From Henningerozyma blattae CBS 6284 (lineage: Eukaryota; Ascomycota; Saccharomycetes; Saccharomycetales; Saccharomycetaceae), in contig NC_020187.1 of the NCBI RefSeq assembly GCF_000315915.1, forward strand, positions 186,001 through 250,000: a stretch of DNA of 64,000 nucleotides, in the 5' to 3' direction. A model generated the notes under the pieces. That model saw nothing but the letters and a program-made list of their open reading frames with translations. It was not told the DNA's origin and made no database searches. The position numbers and the translations under genes were made by a program. This document shows, piece after piece, positions 1 through 9,790 of the stretch; the first letter of the stretch is position 1; every line of letters begins with the position of its first letter.

Positions 1-1503
1 TTTAAAATCAATGCGTTCTTCATCATTTGTTATCCATTGAAAATTTTTATCGATCAATAATTGATTTGCAATAGACCTTTGCCCATTGATAATTTCGTCT
101 CTTTCTTCGCGTATATCATAAAACAAATCTAATGGAGTGGAACCATTTCGACCAACAAGTCTTAAGAATGATTTATTATTTTTGATTATCGGATAGATAT
201 CACTCCATTTTGAATTTGCACGGATCTTAAAATCATTTGAGTCATTTAGCAGTATTTTAAAATTATCACGAGCTAAACGATCATTGGTGTAATTGATTTT
301 ATTCAAATCCATTAAACATTGCTTTTGTCGCTGTTGATATTTCTCTAACAATTCGATGTATAATTTTAGTACATCTTCATGCGTCAAAAGTTTAAAATGC
401 TTGTTTGCGGTATAACGTTTACTTTTTTCAAAAAGATAATGATCGTATAAATGAGACCAAGATAATGGTAATGATAGTGATGAAGATGCAGATTTAGATT
501 TATTAATACTACTGTTATTGAAAATAATATCATCCAGATATAGCCTCAGTTCCTTCAAAGCTTGCTCTTTAGTTTTAGCCTGAAAAGCTTCCTGAGCATT
601 TATTAGGCTATCGATATATTCCTTATATACTTTTTTCTGTATATGCTTACTGACAGCTGAATGGACGTAAATAGGTTCGTTTGCAAAAATTCGTTTAGCA
701 GTGCCCCATCTCGTGTAATACTTTATTTCTGATTTACTTTTCAGCATTAAGATAAAGGCATCATGGAATTTACTTATTTCATTAGATTCCTTTATTAATT
801 GATCTTCAGACCTATTTGATAGATATTTTTCAAAAATTTGTTGTTTCCAAGATGGATCATCATCAACTACCCAGTATCGTGGATCAACTGTTCCTAAGTC
901 TGATATAATTTTTCCAAATGACCAAGTAGAATCCACTTGATTTTCAGTCAACATTTGAATAAATTGATCTTCAGCTTCAGATTTCGTTAATTGAGTTACA
1001 CATTGAATCATAGATTTTTTGTTATATTTTTCCAAGTCTTCAGAACCAGATAGATTAGAATGCGTAAGAGATTCTGAATGAACATCCGCTTTATTTTCAA
1101 AAGTTGGCTGCTTTTTTTCAGAATCATGCATATTTTGTTCAGGTCTTGATGTAGAAAGTGGTTCAACTGGCGAATCATTCTTTATTATATCATCTGCATT
1201 TTTTAACGAAGTATTCTTAGGTAAGTTTGGTGGGTCCCATCTACTCTCTTTTGTATCAACGTTATAATAGTATATACGACCTTCTTTTGTTTGAGCAGTA
1301 CGCCAGCCATGAAGTTTTAGAAATTCCAAGTCTATTTTGTTCTTTAATTCATTTTTTTTTACAGAAACTTGTTTTTCAGTAGATATGCTCTTATTAGTGC
1401 CAGTAGACGATTTAGGGAGATCCCACCTTGATTCTTTAGTCTTTAAATTGTAGTAGTAAACTCTTCCTTTAGGATCCTTTGCCTGTTTCCAATCGTTTTC
1501 CAT
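1..1503 (-). CDS. PRP40: U1 snRNP splicing factor Prp40, N-terminal part (cut by window edge)
   Basis: Prp40 is a U1 snRNP component that helps bridge the 5' splice site and the branch-point proteins during pre-mRNA splicing. The minus-strand frame opens with ATG at 1503-1501 and stays open to base 1, giving 501 codons; the C-terminus lies beyond the left edge. Two WW domains are visible, at about residues 4-30 (WKQAKDPKGRVYYYN) and 62-93 (GRIYYYN followed by SRWDPP), followed by a charged linker. FF-domain sequence begins near residue 155, with the family-typical NQVDSTWSF and DPRYWVVDDDP segments. S. cerevisiae Prp40 has the same WW-WW-FF order and about 583 residues, so most of the protein is here. 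It faces the DAL81 homologue head to head across 465 bp. Identification is by recalled family sequence and is strong. Confidence 0.95.
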   Translation of the reverse strand, partial: MENDWKQAKDPKGRVYYYNLKTKESRWDLPKSSTGTNKSISTEKQVSVKKNELKNKIDLEFLKLHGWRTAQTKEGRIYYYNVDTKESRWDPPNLPKNTSLKNADDIIKNDSPVEPLSTSRPEQNMHDSEKKQPTFENKADVHSESLTHSNLSGSEDLEKYNKKSMIQCVTQLTKSEAEDQFIQMLTENQVDSTWSFGKIISDLGTVDPRYWVVDDDPSWKQQIFEKYLSNRSEDQLIKESNEISKFHDAFILMLKSKSEIKYYTRWGTAKRIFANEPIYVHSAVSKHIQKKVYKEYIDSLINAQEAFQAKTKEQALKELRLYLDDIIFNNSSINKSKSASSSLSLPLSWSHLYDHYLFEKSKRYTANKHFKLLTHEDVLKLYIELLEKYQQRQKQCLMDLNKINYTNDRLARDNFKILLNDSNDFKIRANSKWSDIYPIIKNNKSFLRLVGRNGSTPLDLFYDIREERDEIINGQRSIANQLLIDKNFQWITNDEERIDFK

Positions 1504-1968
1504 TTTTCAGTATATTTTGAAAATTTCTATTATCTTACTACTTCAATCTTCAATTAGTAATGGATAATAATAATATCCTTTCTATTTGTCTAGTTTTAAT
1601 ATTAAACAGCGTACAATATTATCAATTCAACATCATCTCGATGATAGCTTGACAATACCTGCTATGGTGAGAGTATACGGAATATTTCAATATGCTTATA
1701 TCATTAACCTCCGACTCCGAATTTTCGAATCGTGCTTTTCCAATTCCACTACTGTCCTTCAGAAACTTACAACATGAAAGATTCTGCAGAATATCTTTTA
1801 TCTAGAAACTTCAACATCTGTTTTTCAAACTCAAACTATGAAATAGACATTTGATGTTTTTGAGCATTCTAGGCCAGCAACAAAATGTACCTTCATGTTA
1901 TCACAACCTAAGATTAACAACATCTCTAACAAACTTTGAAAATAACTTTACTTTATATCAATAAAACC
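1504..1968. other. Divergent intergenic region PRP40/DAL81
   Basis: This 465 bp shared upstream region holds no ORF with a credible ATG. I read it in all frames for a zinc-cluster exon (CxxCRxxKxKC type) that might belong to the DAL81 homologue and found none. Only short AT-rich promoter-like sequence is visible. Confidence 0.6.
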
Positions 1969-4338
1969 ATGGATTATCAATTAAATGATCACAATTCCAG
2001 TATTAGTGATAGTGACACTAGTAATGTTAATACCACAAGGGCACAGATAAATAATCCATTAGAAAGTCAAGACGCTCATAGAATTCCTTCAAAAAATGTC
2101 CCACATATTAGATCGTATCCCAGCTCTACAACGGTACTAGGCCCAACATCTATTTATGATCCTTTATTGACATCTCACCTACCTCCAACTAATTTTCATC
2201 TTTACAAAGTATCTCAAACTAAGGTAATACGATCAATTTCAAAATCGACTCAATATCTAGTCTACCAAAAGCTTGATGATGAATTATTACGTAAACAGCA
2301 AGCGAGTATTATTAAAATAAATCAACTAGTTCATCCTTACAATTCTGTGCTTATTGAACTGTTCTTCACTGTAGTGCATCCTTATTTCCCAATTTTGAAT
2401 GAAAATGCATTTTTGCAACAATATAAAAGATCACAATTTGAAATATCTCCTCCTCTTTTAGCGATTATATATTCTTTAGCTATTCGCTGGGCGTATTTTG
2501 ATCCTAAATCAAATGAATTAACTTTAAGCAAATGCATGGAGTTAGCCAAAGAATTACAAGATATGGCTATCTCACTATTTTGGAAGTCCATTGATATATC
2601 AAACATTAGTCTAATTCAAGCAGGCCTTTTAATTTTGCAAGCAAAAGAAGATAAAGGAAAATGGACCTTATGTTCATCAATTGTTTCTATTGCTGAAAAC
2701 ATGGGTCTTGGTATGGACTGTTCAGATTGGAAAATACCAAAATGGGAAAAAAACTTGAGAATTCGTTTAGCTTGGGCATTATGGATGCAAGAGAAATGGA
2801 TCTCCTTGGAAGAATCTAAAATCTCTCATCTAAAATTGGGTGTTAACTGGGTTGTGCCACCTTTGACTGATGAGAATCTTCCAGATAAATCAATTGCAAC
2901 CTCTATAAGACGTTTCAATAATGACAATATTAATGGACACGATACTACTGACCCAAATAGCAAAAACTTCGACATTTTACTATCTACTGAAGAATTAGCA
3001 ACAGCTAATTCATTTTTTAAATATAATGTATTGTTGAGTATTATCTTAGGTGATATATTACTCACCTTTTTTTCATTCTCTCAATTACCTAACAATATAT
3101 CTTTAGATAGAGTTTTAAAAATTGCTAAACCCTTACAATTAAAATTAAGGGAATGGTATCATGGTCTACCTGCTAACCTTTTAATGACAAATTACAAAGA
3201 AAAAAAATTTACATCAAATGCGACATTAACATTAAGTTATTTTGCAGTGGAACTAACATTACATCGTAAAATTATCTCAAGCATTAAAGCTAATTCTCCA
3301 CCTAATTTAATTAATATATGCCGTGTGGCTGCAAAGACCAGATTATTTGCCGCACTGAGTTTTATTCGTGATTTGAGAGTTGAACATAAATTATCATTTT
3401 GGTATTCCAATACAACTTCGAACATTCAACTAATATCAATATTTGCTGCCTTATTATATGTCACCTCAAGTACTCCTGAAGAAAAAGAAGTCTATAAGAA
3501 TGCAACAAGAAATTATATCTCCATATTAAAAAGAGGCGCAAAAATCTTTAATAGAAAACGATTTGCATTAAGAGGAATATACACGTATTTATTACAAATT
3601 CCAGGTCTATTATTAGATTCTCAAGATACAACGAAATCTAATGAGGCTCCAAACCCATCTTCTATAACTAATTCTGTTTATCAGGACGGTCACCAACTGT
3701 TACATGATTCTAACAATATACCTATAGATATTTTGCAAGAATTAATGGATATTCAAGAAAATAATGAACTTAGAAACGGATCTAATAATGATGGGCATTC
3801 AAATGGCCAAATGAACCAAAATTACTCAAATGCTATTGCATCATTGATTAATAATGTAGGCCAAAGTCCACACTTACTTGATAGCTTGTATTCATCAGGA
3901 AACACTCCACTTGTTACGGGACCTACGTTTCCGTCGAGCATGTCACCTAATCAAGACTTTGCAGATCCAATAAATTTTTCAGATATGTCTATGCCATCTG
4001 AACAATTACCTCTTTTAAACTCTTCTGATACACATAACAAGCCTCTTTCTTCGTTCAACAATAGCAGATCTAATCTAAACAGAATTGAGAATGATACTGA
4101 TGCAAATGGTGCAGATGCACCCCTTGAAGGCAATAATACCCTTGGTGCCAACAACACTGAAGATATAGCTAACCAAACTACTATTAATAACCCCACACCT
4201 ATTAACCTTGAAGCAAATAACTTGATAAACATTAATAAAACAGATTCAGTTAATTTAGAATCTATCACATATGATGCAGCCAACTTCATCCAGTTTAACG
4301 ACAACCTAACCAATTCAAACAATTTAGATATGAATTAG
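1969..4338 (+). CDS. DAL81: Dal81/Uga35 homologue lacking the Zn2Cys6 DNA-binding domain
   Basis: Dal81 is a nuclear co-activator for nitrogen-catabolic genes (allantoin, GABA, urea) and amino-acid permease genes. The best start is ATG 1969 (context AAAACCATGG), giving 789 aa; the frame is open a little further up, but only from a TTG. The middle of the protein matches Dal81 block by block: a GPTSIYD segment near residue 55, LVHPYNSVLIELFF and PILNENAFL near 115-150 (fungal transcription-factor domain), KPLQLKLREWYHGLP near 390, and LTLHRKIISSI. The C-terminal 230 residues are Asn/Ser-rich. The Zn2Cys6 cluster that precedes the GP[AT]S[IV][FY]D segment in S. cerevisiae is absent, and nothing upstream encodes one. 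The family is known to work without its zinc finger in S. cerevisiae, so the gene may be functional. Its place between PRP40 and ATP7 fits the interleaved chromosome IX/XI ancestral order. Confidence 0.88.
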   Translation: MDYQLNDHNSSISDSDTSNVNTTRAQINNPLESQDAHRIPSKNVPHIRSYPSSTTVLGPTSIYDPLLTSHLPPTNFHLYKVSQTKVIRSISKSTQYLVYQKLDDELLRKQQASIIKINQLVHPYNSVLIELFFTVVHPYFPILNENAFLQQYKRSQFEISPPLLAIIYSLAIRWAYFDPKSNELTLSKCMELAKELQDMAISLFWKSIDISNISLIQAGLLILQAKEDKGKWTLCSSIVSIAENMGLGMDCSDWKIPKWEKNLRIRLAWALWMQEKWISLEESKISHLKLGVNWVVPPLTDENLPDKSIATSIRRFNNDNINGHDTTDPNSKNFDILLSTEELATANSFFKYNVLLSIILGDILLTFFSFSQLPNNISLDRVLKIAKPLQLKLREWYHGLPANLLMTNYKEKKFTSNATLTLSYFAVELTLHRKIISSIKANSPPNLINICRVAAKTRLFAALSFIRDLRVEHKLSFWYSNTTSNIQLISIFAALLYVTSSTPEEKEVYKNATRNYISILKRGAKIFNRKRFALRGIYTYLLQIPGLLLDSQDTTKSNEAPNPSSITNSVYQDGHQLLHDSNNIPIDILQELMDIQENNELRNGSNNDGHSNGQMNQNYSNAIASLINNVGQSPHLLDSLYSSGNTPLVTGPTFPSSMSPNQDFADPINFSDMSMPSEQLPLLNSSDTHNKPLSSFNNSRSNLNRIENDTDANGADAPLEGNNTLGANNTEDIANQTTINNPTPINLEANNLININKTDSVNLESITYDAANFIQFNDNLTNSNNLDMN

Positions 4339-4501
4339 ATATATTATAGCAATTATTTTTTTTTGTTTTTTTTTGGATGACATAGTCACTATATTGTTAC
4401 ATAAACTTTCAACAAAAATACCATAGGCTTATTAATAGATAGTATATAATATTATATGTCATATATACACAATACAACTTTGCAGACTGTTGTACGATTA
4501 G

Positions 4502-4547
4502 TCACGTGATGGGGCCGTTTTCGGATCTAGCGAATCCCTTATAAATA
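4502..4547 (+). promoter_or_regulatory. ATP7 promoter: TCACGTGA E-box and TATA box
   Basis: A perfect palindromic TCACGTGA (4502-4509), the Cbf1-type E-box, lies about 190 bp upstream of the ATP7 start. A TATAAATA follows at 4540-4547. Nothing else is evident in the 361 bp between DAL81 and ATP7 (4339-4699). Function is inferred from motif and position only. Confidence 0.5.
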
Positions 4548-4699
4548 AAACTAAAAAACATGGAACGTATTCAAAGCCTTTTTTAATTAGATTAAAAGAA
4601 GTAAGAAAGTTCCTGGAAAGGGTTAAAGATAATACTCAACAATAAATATCAACTTAAACCAGCTAGTCACAAACATAGTATATTAAACTGAGAAGTAAA

Positions 4700-5224
4700 A
4701 TGCCTTTAGTTAAATCAGCAGCCACCAAATTAGAATGGGCAAAAGTGATGACCCAGCTAAAACTAACTGGACGTACAGCTTCCGAATTATCTTCCTTCAA
4801 AAAGCGTAATGAAGAAGCAAGAAGAAAATTATTAGAGTTACAAACTAAATCTACTGAAGTTGATTTTGATTTCTACCGCTCAGCTTTGAAAAACAAGCAG
4901 ATCGTCGATCAAATCCAAAAGAGTTTTCAACAATACAAGCCCGTTAAAATTAATACTTCTGAACAATTGTCAACTATTGCTGAGTTTGAAAAGCAAGCAT
5001 TGCAAAGTGCCAAGGAAACAGAACAAGTTGTTGCAAGAGAATTGGCTGACTTAAGTGCTACTTTGAAAAATATTGAAGCTGCAAGACCTTTTGATCAATT
5101 GACTGTTGATGAATTGGTTAAAGCCAAGCCAGAAATTGATGCAAAGGTTGAAGAAATGGTTAAGAAGGGTAAATGGGATGTTCCTGGATATAAGGAAAAA
5201 TTCGGTGATTTAACTGTGATGTGA
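4700..5224 (+). CDS. ATP7: Mitochondrial F1Fo-ATP synthase subunit d
   Basis: Subunit d is part of the peripheral stalk (stator) of the mitochondrial ATP synthase, on the matrix side of the inner membrane. The 174-aa product has exactly the length of S. cerevisiae Atp7. It has the typical mainly helical, Lys/Glu-rich sequence, beginning MPLVKSAATKLEWAKV and ending GYKEKFGDLTVM. ATG 4700 follows an A-rich leader and is the only sensible start. ATP7 and HCS1 are adjacent and co-oriented, as in S. cerevisiae (YKL016C-YKL017C). The call is firm. Confidence 0.96.
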   Translation: MPLVKSAATKLEWAKVMTQLKLTGRTASELSSFKKRNEEARRKLLELQTKSTEVDFDFYRSALKNKQIVDQIQKSFQQYKPVKINTSEQLSTIAEFEKQALQSAKETEQVVARELADLSATLKNIEAARPFDQLTVDELVKAKPEIDAKVEEMVKKGKWDVPGYKEKFGDLTVM

Positions 5225-5581
5225 CCTACCAGAGACTGTTCTTGTATAGCTCCTCCTTTATTTCGATATGTCTTCCTAATTTCGTCACCATTATTTCTTA
5301 TCATATATTCTCTAAAACATAAATAGTCCTCTACCAGTATTATTGATACTTTAAATAATATCTATAATCTATCCTTTTATATTCTGTCAATATCTAAAAA
5401 AAAAAATAGCATGTTTGTTATATTTGAAATATTTTTTATTTTACGCTTTCATAGAAGACACTTTTAATCAGCATAAATCGAAGGAGAGTTAACGTTAAAA
5501 AAACGCAAAAATGGAATACAGTGATAAATAAAAAATTACTTGATAAATGAAAGGTATATTTATAATCAATTCTATGCAACT
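5225..5581. other. ATP7-HCS1 intergenic region
   Basis: This 357 bp AT-rich spacer must contain the ATP7 3' end and the HCS1 promoter. An A-run near 5396-5406 is the only conspicuous element. I see no further gene. Confidence 0.6.
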
Positions 5582-7666
5582 ATGAGTAAGGAGTTATCTG
5601 AATTGTTTTTAAATGCAATTGAATATGAAAAATCTCAAGACATCAAACAAACCACTGAATTATTGCAATCATCTTCGCTGAAAACATTAGTATCATCAGG
5701 ATATGCAATATCAAAGCTAATTTTAGAAAATATTAGAAGTGGAATTGGTGGTAAACTATTTTTGGAACTAGGACCAGACCATGCTACTTCTACTGAAATT
5801 GCAGGAGGTAATATAAGGACAGGTGACATTGTTTCTATTCGTCCTTCAACTTCAAGTTCCAAAGATAAAAAACAGGCAAAGCTACAGTCCAATAAACATC
5901 ATAAACCACTCCGCAATCATAAAGATTACAATAAATCAGATGCTGTTCCTATTGATGCTGTAGTTGGGGTAGTCACCAAGATTAATGAGAAAGTTTTAAT
6001 TATTGCAATTGAAGAAAATCAAGAGAAGAATGCTATACAATTATATTCTTGTACACGGTTATATGTATTTAAAACTGTTAATGATATTACCTATAAAAGA
6101 ATGGAGTCAACAATGAGGAAATTATCAGAATTTAAATTTCTCTCTGATAAGAAGATTGTTCAATACTTATTGAATGAAGCACAATTTATTAGACAATCAC
6201 CAATTTCAGATGTTAAATTTGAAAATGATCAATTAAATGAATCACAAAAAACTGCAATCAAATTTTCTCTTGCCAATTCTATATCAATTATTCATGGCCC
6301 ACCCGGAACAGGTAAAACATATACATTAGTTGAGTTAATCCAACAACTTGTTCATAGAGGGCAAAGGGTACTTGTGTGTGGCCCATCTAACATTTCAGTG
6401 GATACAATTTTAGAAAGATTGTCTAAAGTTTTACCACCAGATTCTTTATTGCGTATCGGTCATCCAGCAAGACTGTTGGAAAAAAATTTATCATATTCTT
6501 TGGACGTTCTGAGCAAAACCGGTGATTTTGGATCAATTCTTAAAGATATTCTAAATGATATTGATAAAACTATTCGTGATATAAGAAAAATGAAAAAAGA
6601 TAAAGATAGAAGAGAGGGGTGGAAACTAGTCAAAGAACTAAGACAAGAATTAAAAGAACGTGAAGGCAAGGCAATTACTGAATTCATTTTAAAATCTAAG
6701 GTTATTGTCGCAACATTGCATGGTTCTAGCAGTAGAGAATTATGTTCTGTTTATAAGGATATAGGTGATCGTAATTTGTTTGACACATTGATAATTGATG
6801 AAGTCTCTCAAAGCTTAGAGCCTCAATGCTGGATACCGATTATATCTCACTACAAGTCAGACATTACCAAATTGGTTTTGGCAGGTGATAATCAGCAATT
6901 ATCACCAACTATTAAAACGACAGATAATTCAAAAATTATTAAAACTCTTGGTACAACATTGTTTGATAGGCTAGTGAAAAATTATGGTGATCAATTTAAA
7001 CTTTTGTTGAATGTTCAATACAGAATGAATAAGGATATCATGCAATTCCCATCAGAACAAATGTATGATAATAAATTGGTAGCGGATGAATCTGTTTCAC
7101 GTCTTTTGTTAAATGATCTTTCGGGAGTTGATGATAATGATGAGACCATGGTGCCTCTGCTATGGTATGACACCCAAGGTGACGAATTTCCAGAAAGTTC
7201 AGACGATGCTGAAAATGCAGATATTATATCATCTAAATATAATGAAGGCGAAGCTTTAATTGTGAAGGATCACGTTATTAAACTAATGGATAGCAACATC
7301 AGCCAAGAACATATTGGTATCATTTCACCATACAGTGCACAAGTATCATATTTAAAGAAGTTACTGCGTGAAAAATATCCCTTAATCGAAATACAAACTG
7401 TTGATGGGTTTCAAGGAAGGGAAAAGGAAGTTATAATATTAACTCTTGTAAGAAGTAATGAAAAATTTGAAGTCGGTTTCCTCAAAGAGGAAAGAAGATT
7501 AAATGTGGCGATGACAAGGCCAAAGAAACAGTTATGTATTGTAGGAAATATGGAGATGTTAGAAAGAAGTCGTAATAAATATTTAAAGAATTGGGCTAAT
7601 TGGAATAGCAATAATAGCGAGATCAGATATCCAGATATATCTGAACTATTAGAAATATATAGTTAA
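5582..7666 (+). CDS. HCS1: DNA helicase Hcs1 (helicase A, SF1 family)
   Basis: Hcs1 is a 5'-3' superfamily 1 (Upf1-like) DNA helicase that copurifies with DNA polymerase alpha. The first ATG is 5582, giving 694 aa against 683 in S. cerevisiae. The frame upstream continues only from a TTG, and MSKEL aligns with the yeast N-terminus. Visible motifs are the Walker A GPPGTGKT (residues 239-246), the DE-type Walker B DEVSQ (406-410), the motif III region LAGDNQQLSPT, QYRMN, and the C-terminal TVDGFQGREK and NVAMTRP motifs. All catalytic motifs are intact. HCS1 is convergent with SWD2, 194 bp away, the same arrangement as on S. cerevisiae chromosome XI. Confidence 0.95.
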   Translation: MSKELSELFLNAIEYEKSQDIKQTTELLQSSSLKTLVSSGYAISKLILENIRSGIGGKLFLELGPDHATSTEIAGGNIRTGDIVSIRPSTSSSKDKKQAKLQSNKHHKPLRNHKDYNKSDAVPIDAVVGVVTKINEKVLIIAIEENQEKNAIQLYSCTRLYVFKTVNDITYKRMESTMRKLSEFKFLSDKKIVQYLLNEAQFIRQSPISDVKFENDQLNESQKTAIKFSLANSISIIHGPPGTGKTYTLVELIQQLVHRGQRVLVCGPSNISVDTILERLSKVLPPDSLLRIGHPARLLEKNLSYSLDVLSKTGDFGSILKDILNDIDKTIRDIRKMKKDKDRREGWKLVKELRQELKEREGKAITEFILKSKVIVATLHGSSSRELCSVYKDIGDRNLFDTLIIDEVSQSLEPQCWIPIISHYKSDITKLVLAGDNQQLSPTIKTTDNSKIIKTLGTTLFDRLVKNYGDQFKLLLNVQYRMNKDIMQFPSEQMYDNKLVADESVSRLLLNDLSGVDDNDETMVPLLWYDTQGDEFPESSDDAENADIISSKYNEGEALIVKDHVIKLMDSNISQEHIGIISPYSAQVSYLKKLLREKYPLIEIQTVDGFQGREKEVIILTLVRSNEKFEVGFLKEERRLNVAMTRPKKQLCIVGNMEMLERSRNKYLKNWANWNSNNSEIRYPDISELLEIYS

Positions 7667-7860
7667 TGCTAACCTTGGCAATATTTTATTAAGAAATCCA
7701 GATTAAATTTAAATATAAAAGTATATAAATACAAGTGCGTAACTGTATGCTAATGACTATATAATGATATTGTGTGATATTGAAGAAGGTGGAAAGATTA
7801 TATTTATTATGTGAAAAGAAGTGCCTTTCTTTATACCATTCTGTTAAATGGCAACGAAGA

Positions 7861-8844
7861 TTATGTATCCTCAAAGGTATAGAAGTCTACGTTTTCATCA
7901 GCTGTGACAAACATTGAATATTTTGGATTAAATGCAATTGTCCTGGGAGAAGAATTTTGGGCTGCCTGTATATAACCTTGAGGCTTCAGTACTTTATTAC
8001 TTATAGAATCGGTATGATTCCACACAGCTATTTTACCCGAGTAATCAGTTGCTAGGGTGAATTTACCATCTGGAGTAAAACAAGCTGAGCCAGAATCTGT
8101 GAATTCTCTTAATGGGAAAGGCTTTGTGCCAATTAACTCAAATAATTGACTACCATCGAAGGCATCCAGTATTAACTGTATTCCATCAGAAGAGGCTAGC
8201 AATATGTACTTACCATCATTTGAGAACTCTAATTTTGACCAGTTTGAAAATTTTTTATCCACTTTAATAGTCAGAAATGGTCCATTTTTCAACTGGTGAA
8301 TATCATATAGGCCAATCTCAAAAGATTCTGGATTTCCTACAGCGAAAACTAGCCCACTGGGATCATATGCAATGCATGTTGGTATGACACTGGGAATAAT
8401 TGCTTGTGCTTTGGAAATTCTTAGATCCCATAGTCTGATAGATTCATCATAAGATGCTGATAAAAATGAATCATCCAAGGGAGACATCTGCAGTTCGCTA
8501 ACTAGAGCACCGTGACCCATAAAATACCTTAGGTATTGATTAGTTTCAACATTTAGATGTCTAATATCAAAACTTTTCATTGTAGATGAGTAGATACATT
8601 CTGATTGAGCATGAGTAAATTTTGCAGAATGACATCCGTATTTCTTGGATGCAATTGTACTTATAAAGCGGCATCCAACAGCATTATATAGTTGCATGGA
8701 GTCACTCGCAGCAGAAGTTAATAAAAATTGGCCATGATCATCAAAACTTAAAGAAGTCACAGGAGCAACTTGTGCATCTGGTAATCTATAACTCTTAGCA
8801 GCCTGGAACTTTAAAAGATTCTCTTTTGATATATCTATTGACAT
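7861..8844 (-). CDS. SWD2: WD40 protein Swd2 (COMPASS and cleavage/polyadenylation factor subunit)
   Basis: Swd2 is shared by the Set1/COMPASS histone H3K4 methyltransferase and the APT part of the cleavage and polyadenylation factor. The ORF is 327 aa (329 in S. cerevisiae), starting at ATG 8844. WD-repeat signatures are visible throughout, for example SFDDHGQFLLTSAASD near residue 33, SASYDESIRLWDLR near 128 and IAVWNHTD near 270. It is convergent with HCS1 and divergent from the DUF1748 gene, which matches the YKL017C-YKL018W-YKL018C-A order. Confidence 0.93.
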   Translation of the reverse strand: MSIDISKENLLKFQAAKSYRLPDAQVAPVTSLSFDDHGQFLLTSAASDSMQLYNAVGCRFISTIASKKYGCHSAKFTHAQSECIYSSTMKSFDIRHLNVETNQYLRYFMGHGALVSELQMSPLDDSFLSASYDESIRLWDLRISKAQAIIPSVIPTCIAYDPSGLVFAVGNPESFEIGLYDIHQLKNGPFLTIKVDKKFSNWSKLEFSNDGKYILLASSDGIQLILDAFDGSQLFELIGTKPFPLREFTDSGSACFTPDGKFTLATDYSGKIAVWNHTDSISNKVLKPQGYIQAAQNSSPRTIAFNPKYSMFVTADENVDFYTFEDT

Positions 8845-9166
8845 TTTAAATAATGTAATGACCGACTATAGGTGGAAGTTTGTAGTTTATTGTATTTTTA
8901 TTTCAGATCTTTTGCTTCAAGCAGCGAATTCCAGTCACCATTATTTTATCATCACACAAATTTCTATTACAGTCCGATACCCGAAATGGCACATTTAAGA
9001 ATCAGCTAAATAAATATAGGTGAAATAAGTCAGCCCAAATTTAAAGCACAAAAGTATTTATTTTATAGAAGAATAAATATAAACCATTTATATTAAAAAG
9101 ACAGAAATCCACTTTGCCGATAGAGAAACATTTTTTGAATAGTATACTATAATAGAATTTCCAGAA
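8845..9166. other. Divergent promoter region SWD2 / DUF1748 gene
   Basis: This 322 bp AT-rich shared upstream region has no ORF of note and no clear regulatory motif that I can defend. Confidence 0.5.
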
Positions 9167-9442
9167 ATGAGTGTCAGTGGCTTAATGCGTTACGGGGCAG
9201 AATTAACAATAGTAGCTATGCTATTAGCAGCACTTCGCAGAGAAAGTGGGGTTGCATTAGCTGTTAATGTTGGTGATGCTGGATGGATTATTGAACGTTG
9301 GTTACTATGGGGTGAACGTTGCTACGATGCATTTAGACGCTATGCTAAACGCTCTTCATACTTCGGTAAGATTGGTATAGTTCCAAAGACAGGAAACTTA
9401 AACGAGCCTGCTGGTAATCCCACTGGATTCTTTGTCTTTTGA
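9167..9442 (+). CDS. MCO12: DUF1748-family small protein (YKL018C-A/Mco12-like)
   Basis: This is a 91-aa protein with an N-terminal hydrophobic helix (about residues 8-24) and a conserved-looking core: RYGAELTIVAMLLAALRRE, then WIIERWLLWGE and RSSYFGK. This resembles the fungal DUF1748 family as I remember it. In S. cerevisiae the same position, divergent from SWD2, is occupied by YKL018C-A (Mco12), a small mitochondrial protein of unknown function. The Gly/Pro-rich C-terminal 20 residues look like an extension. Function is unknown; the identification rests on context plus the hydrophobic/aromatic pattern. Confidence 0.75.
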   Translation: MSVSGLMRYGAELTIVAMLLAALRRESGVALAVNVGDAGWIIERWLLWGERCYDAFRRYAKRSSYFGKIGIVPKTGNLNEPAGNPTGFFVF

Positions 9443-9581
9443 TTTTATATTGGCTGCATTATCATGGTTATATTCTCTCATTCTAGTATTAATTTTGTAT
9501 TATATGGCGCTATCACATTTGTTACTTGTCTACGTGAGCTCCACTAATTAAAGCTTTTTCATCTCGGTGAAATTGTATTTC

Positions 9582-9602
9582 TGAGAAAATTTGAACTCAT
9601 CG
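9582..9602 (+). promoter_or_regulatory. RRPE/PAC-like pair upstream of MAK11
   Basis: A TGAGAAAATTTG segment resembling the ribosomal-RNA-processing element lies at 9582-9593, immediately followed by CTCATCG (9596-9602), seven bases of the reverse-complement PAC core. Such pairs mark ribosome-biogenesis genes, and the downstream gene is MAK11. The rest of the 348 bp spacer (9443-9790) shows nothing else. Both matches are imperfect. Confidence 0.45.
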
Positions 9603-9790
9603 ATCTACAATGATGGTGATGTTTTACATGATATTAACTCTTAATAGGCTCTAACAACCAATCGTGGTGAGAGGCTAATATCATTTATCAAGTATCAAAC
9701 GGTCATTTAAAGAAAAAGAATAAATTTATATCTACTTATTTATCTCGAACTTAACTGTATTATAGCATCACATTATTATAAATATAAAAA

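Noticed and set aside
1586..1777. 63-codon frame between PRP40 and DAL81
   Set aside because: Begins at TTG with no ATG nearby and shows no resemblance to a protein family or a zinc cluster.
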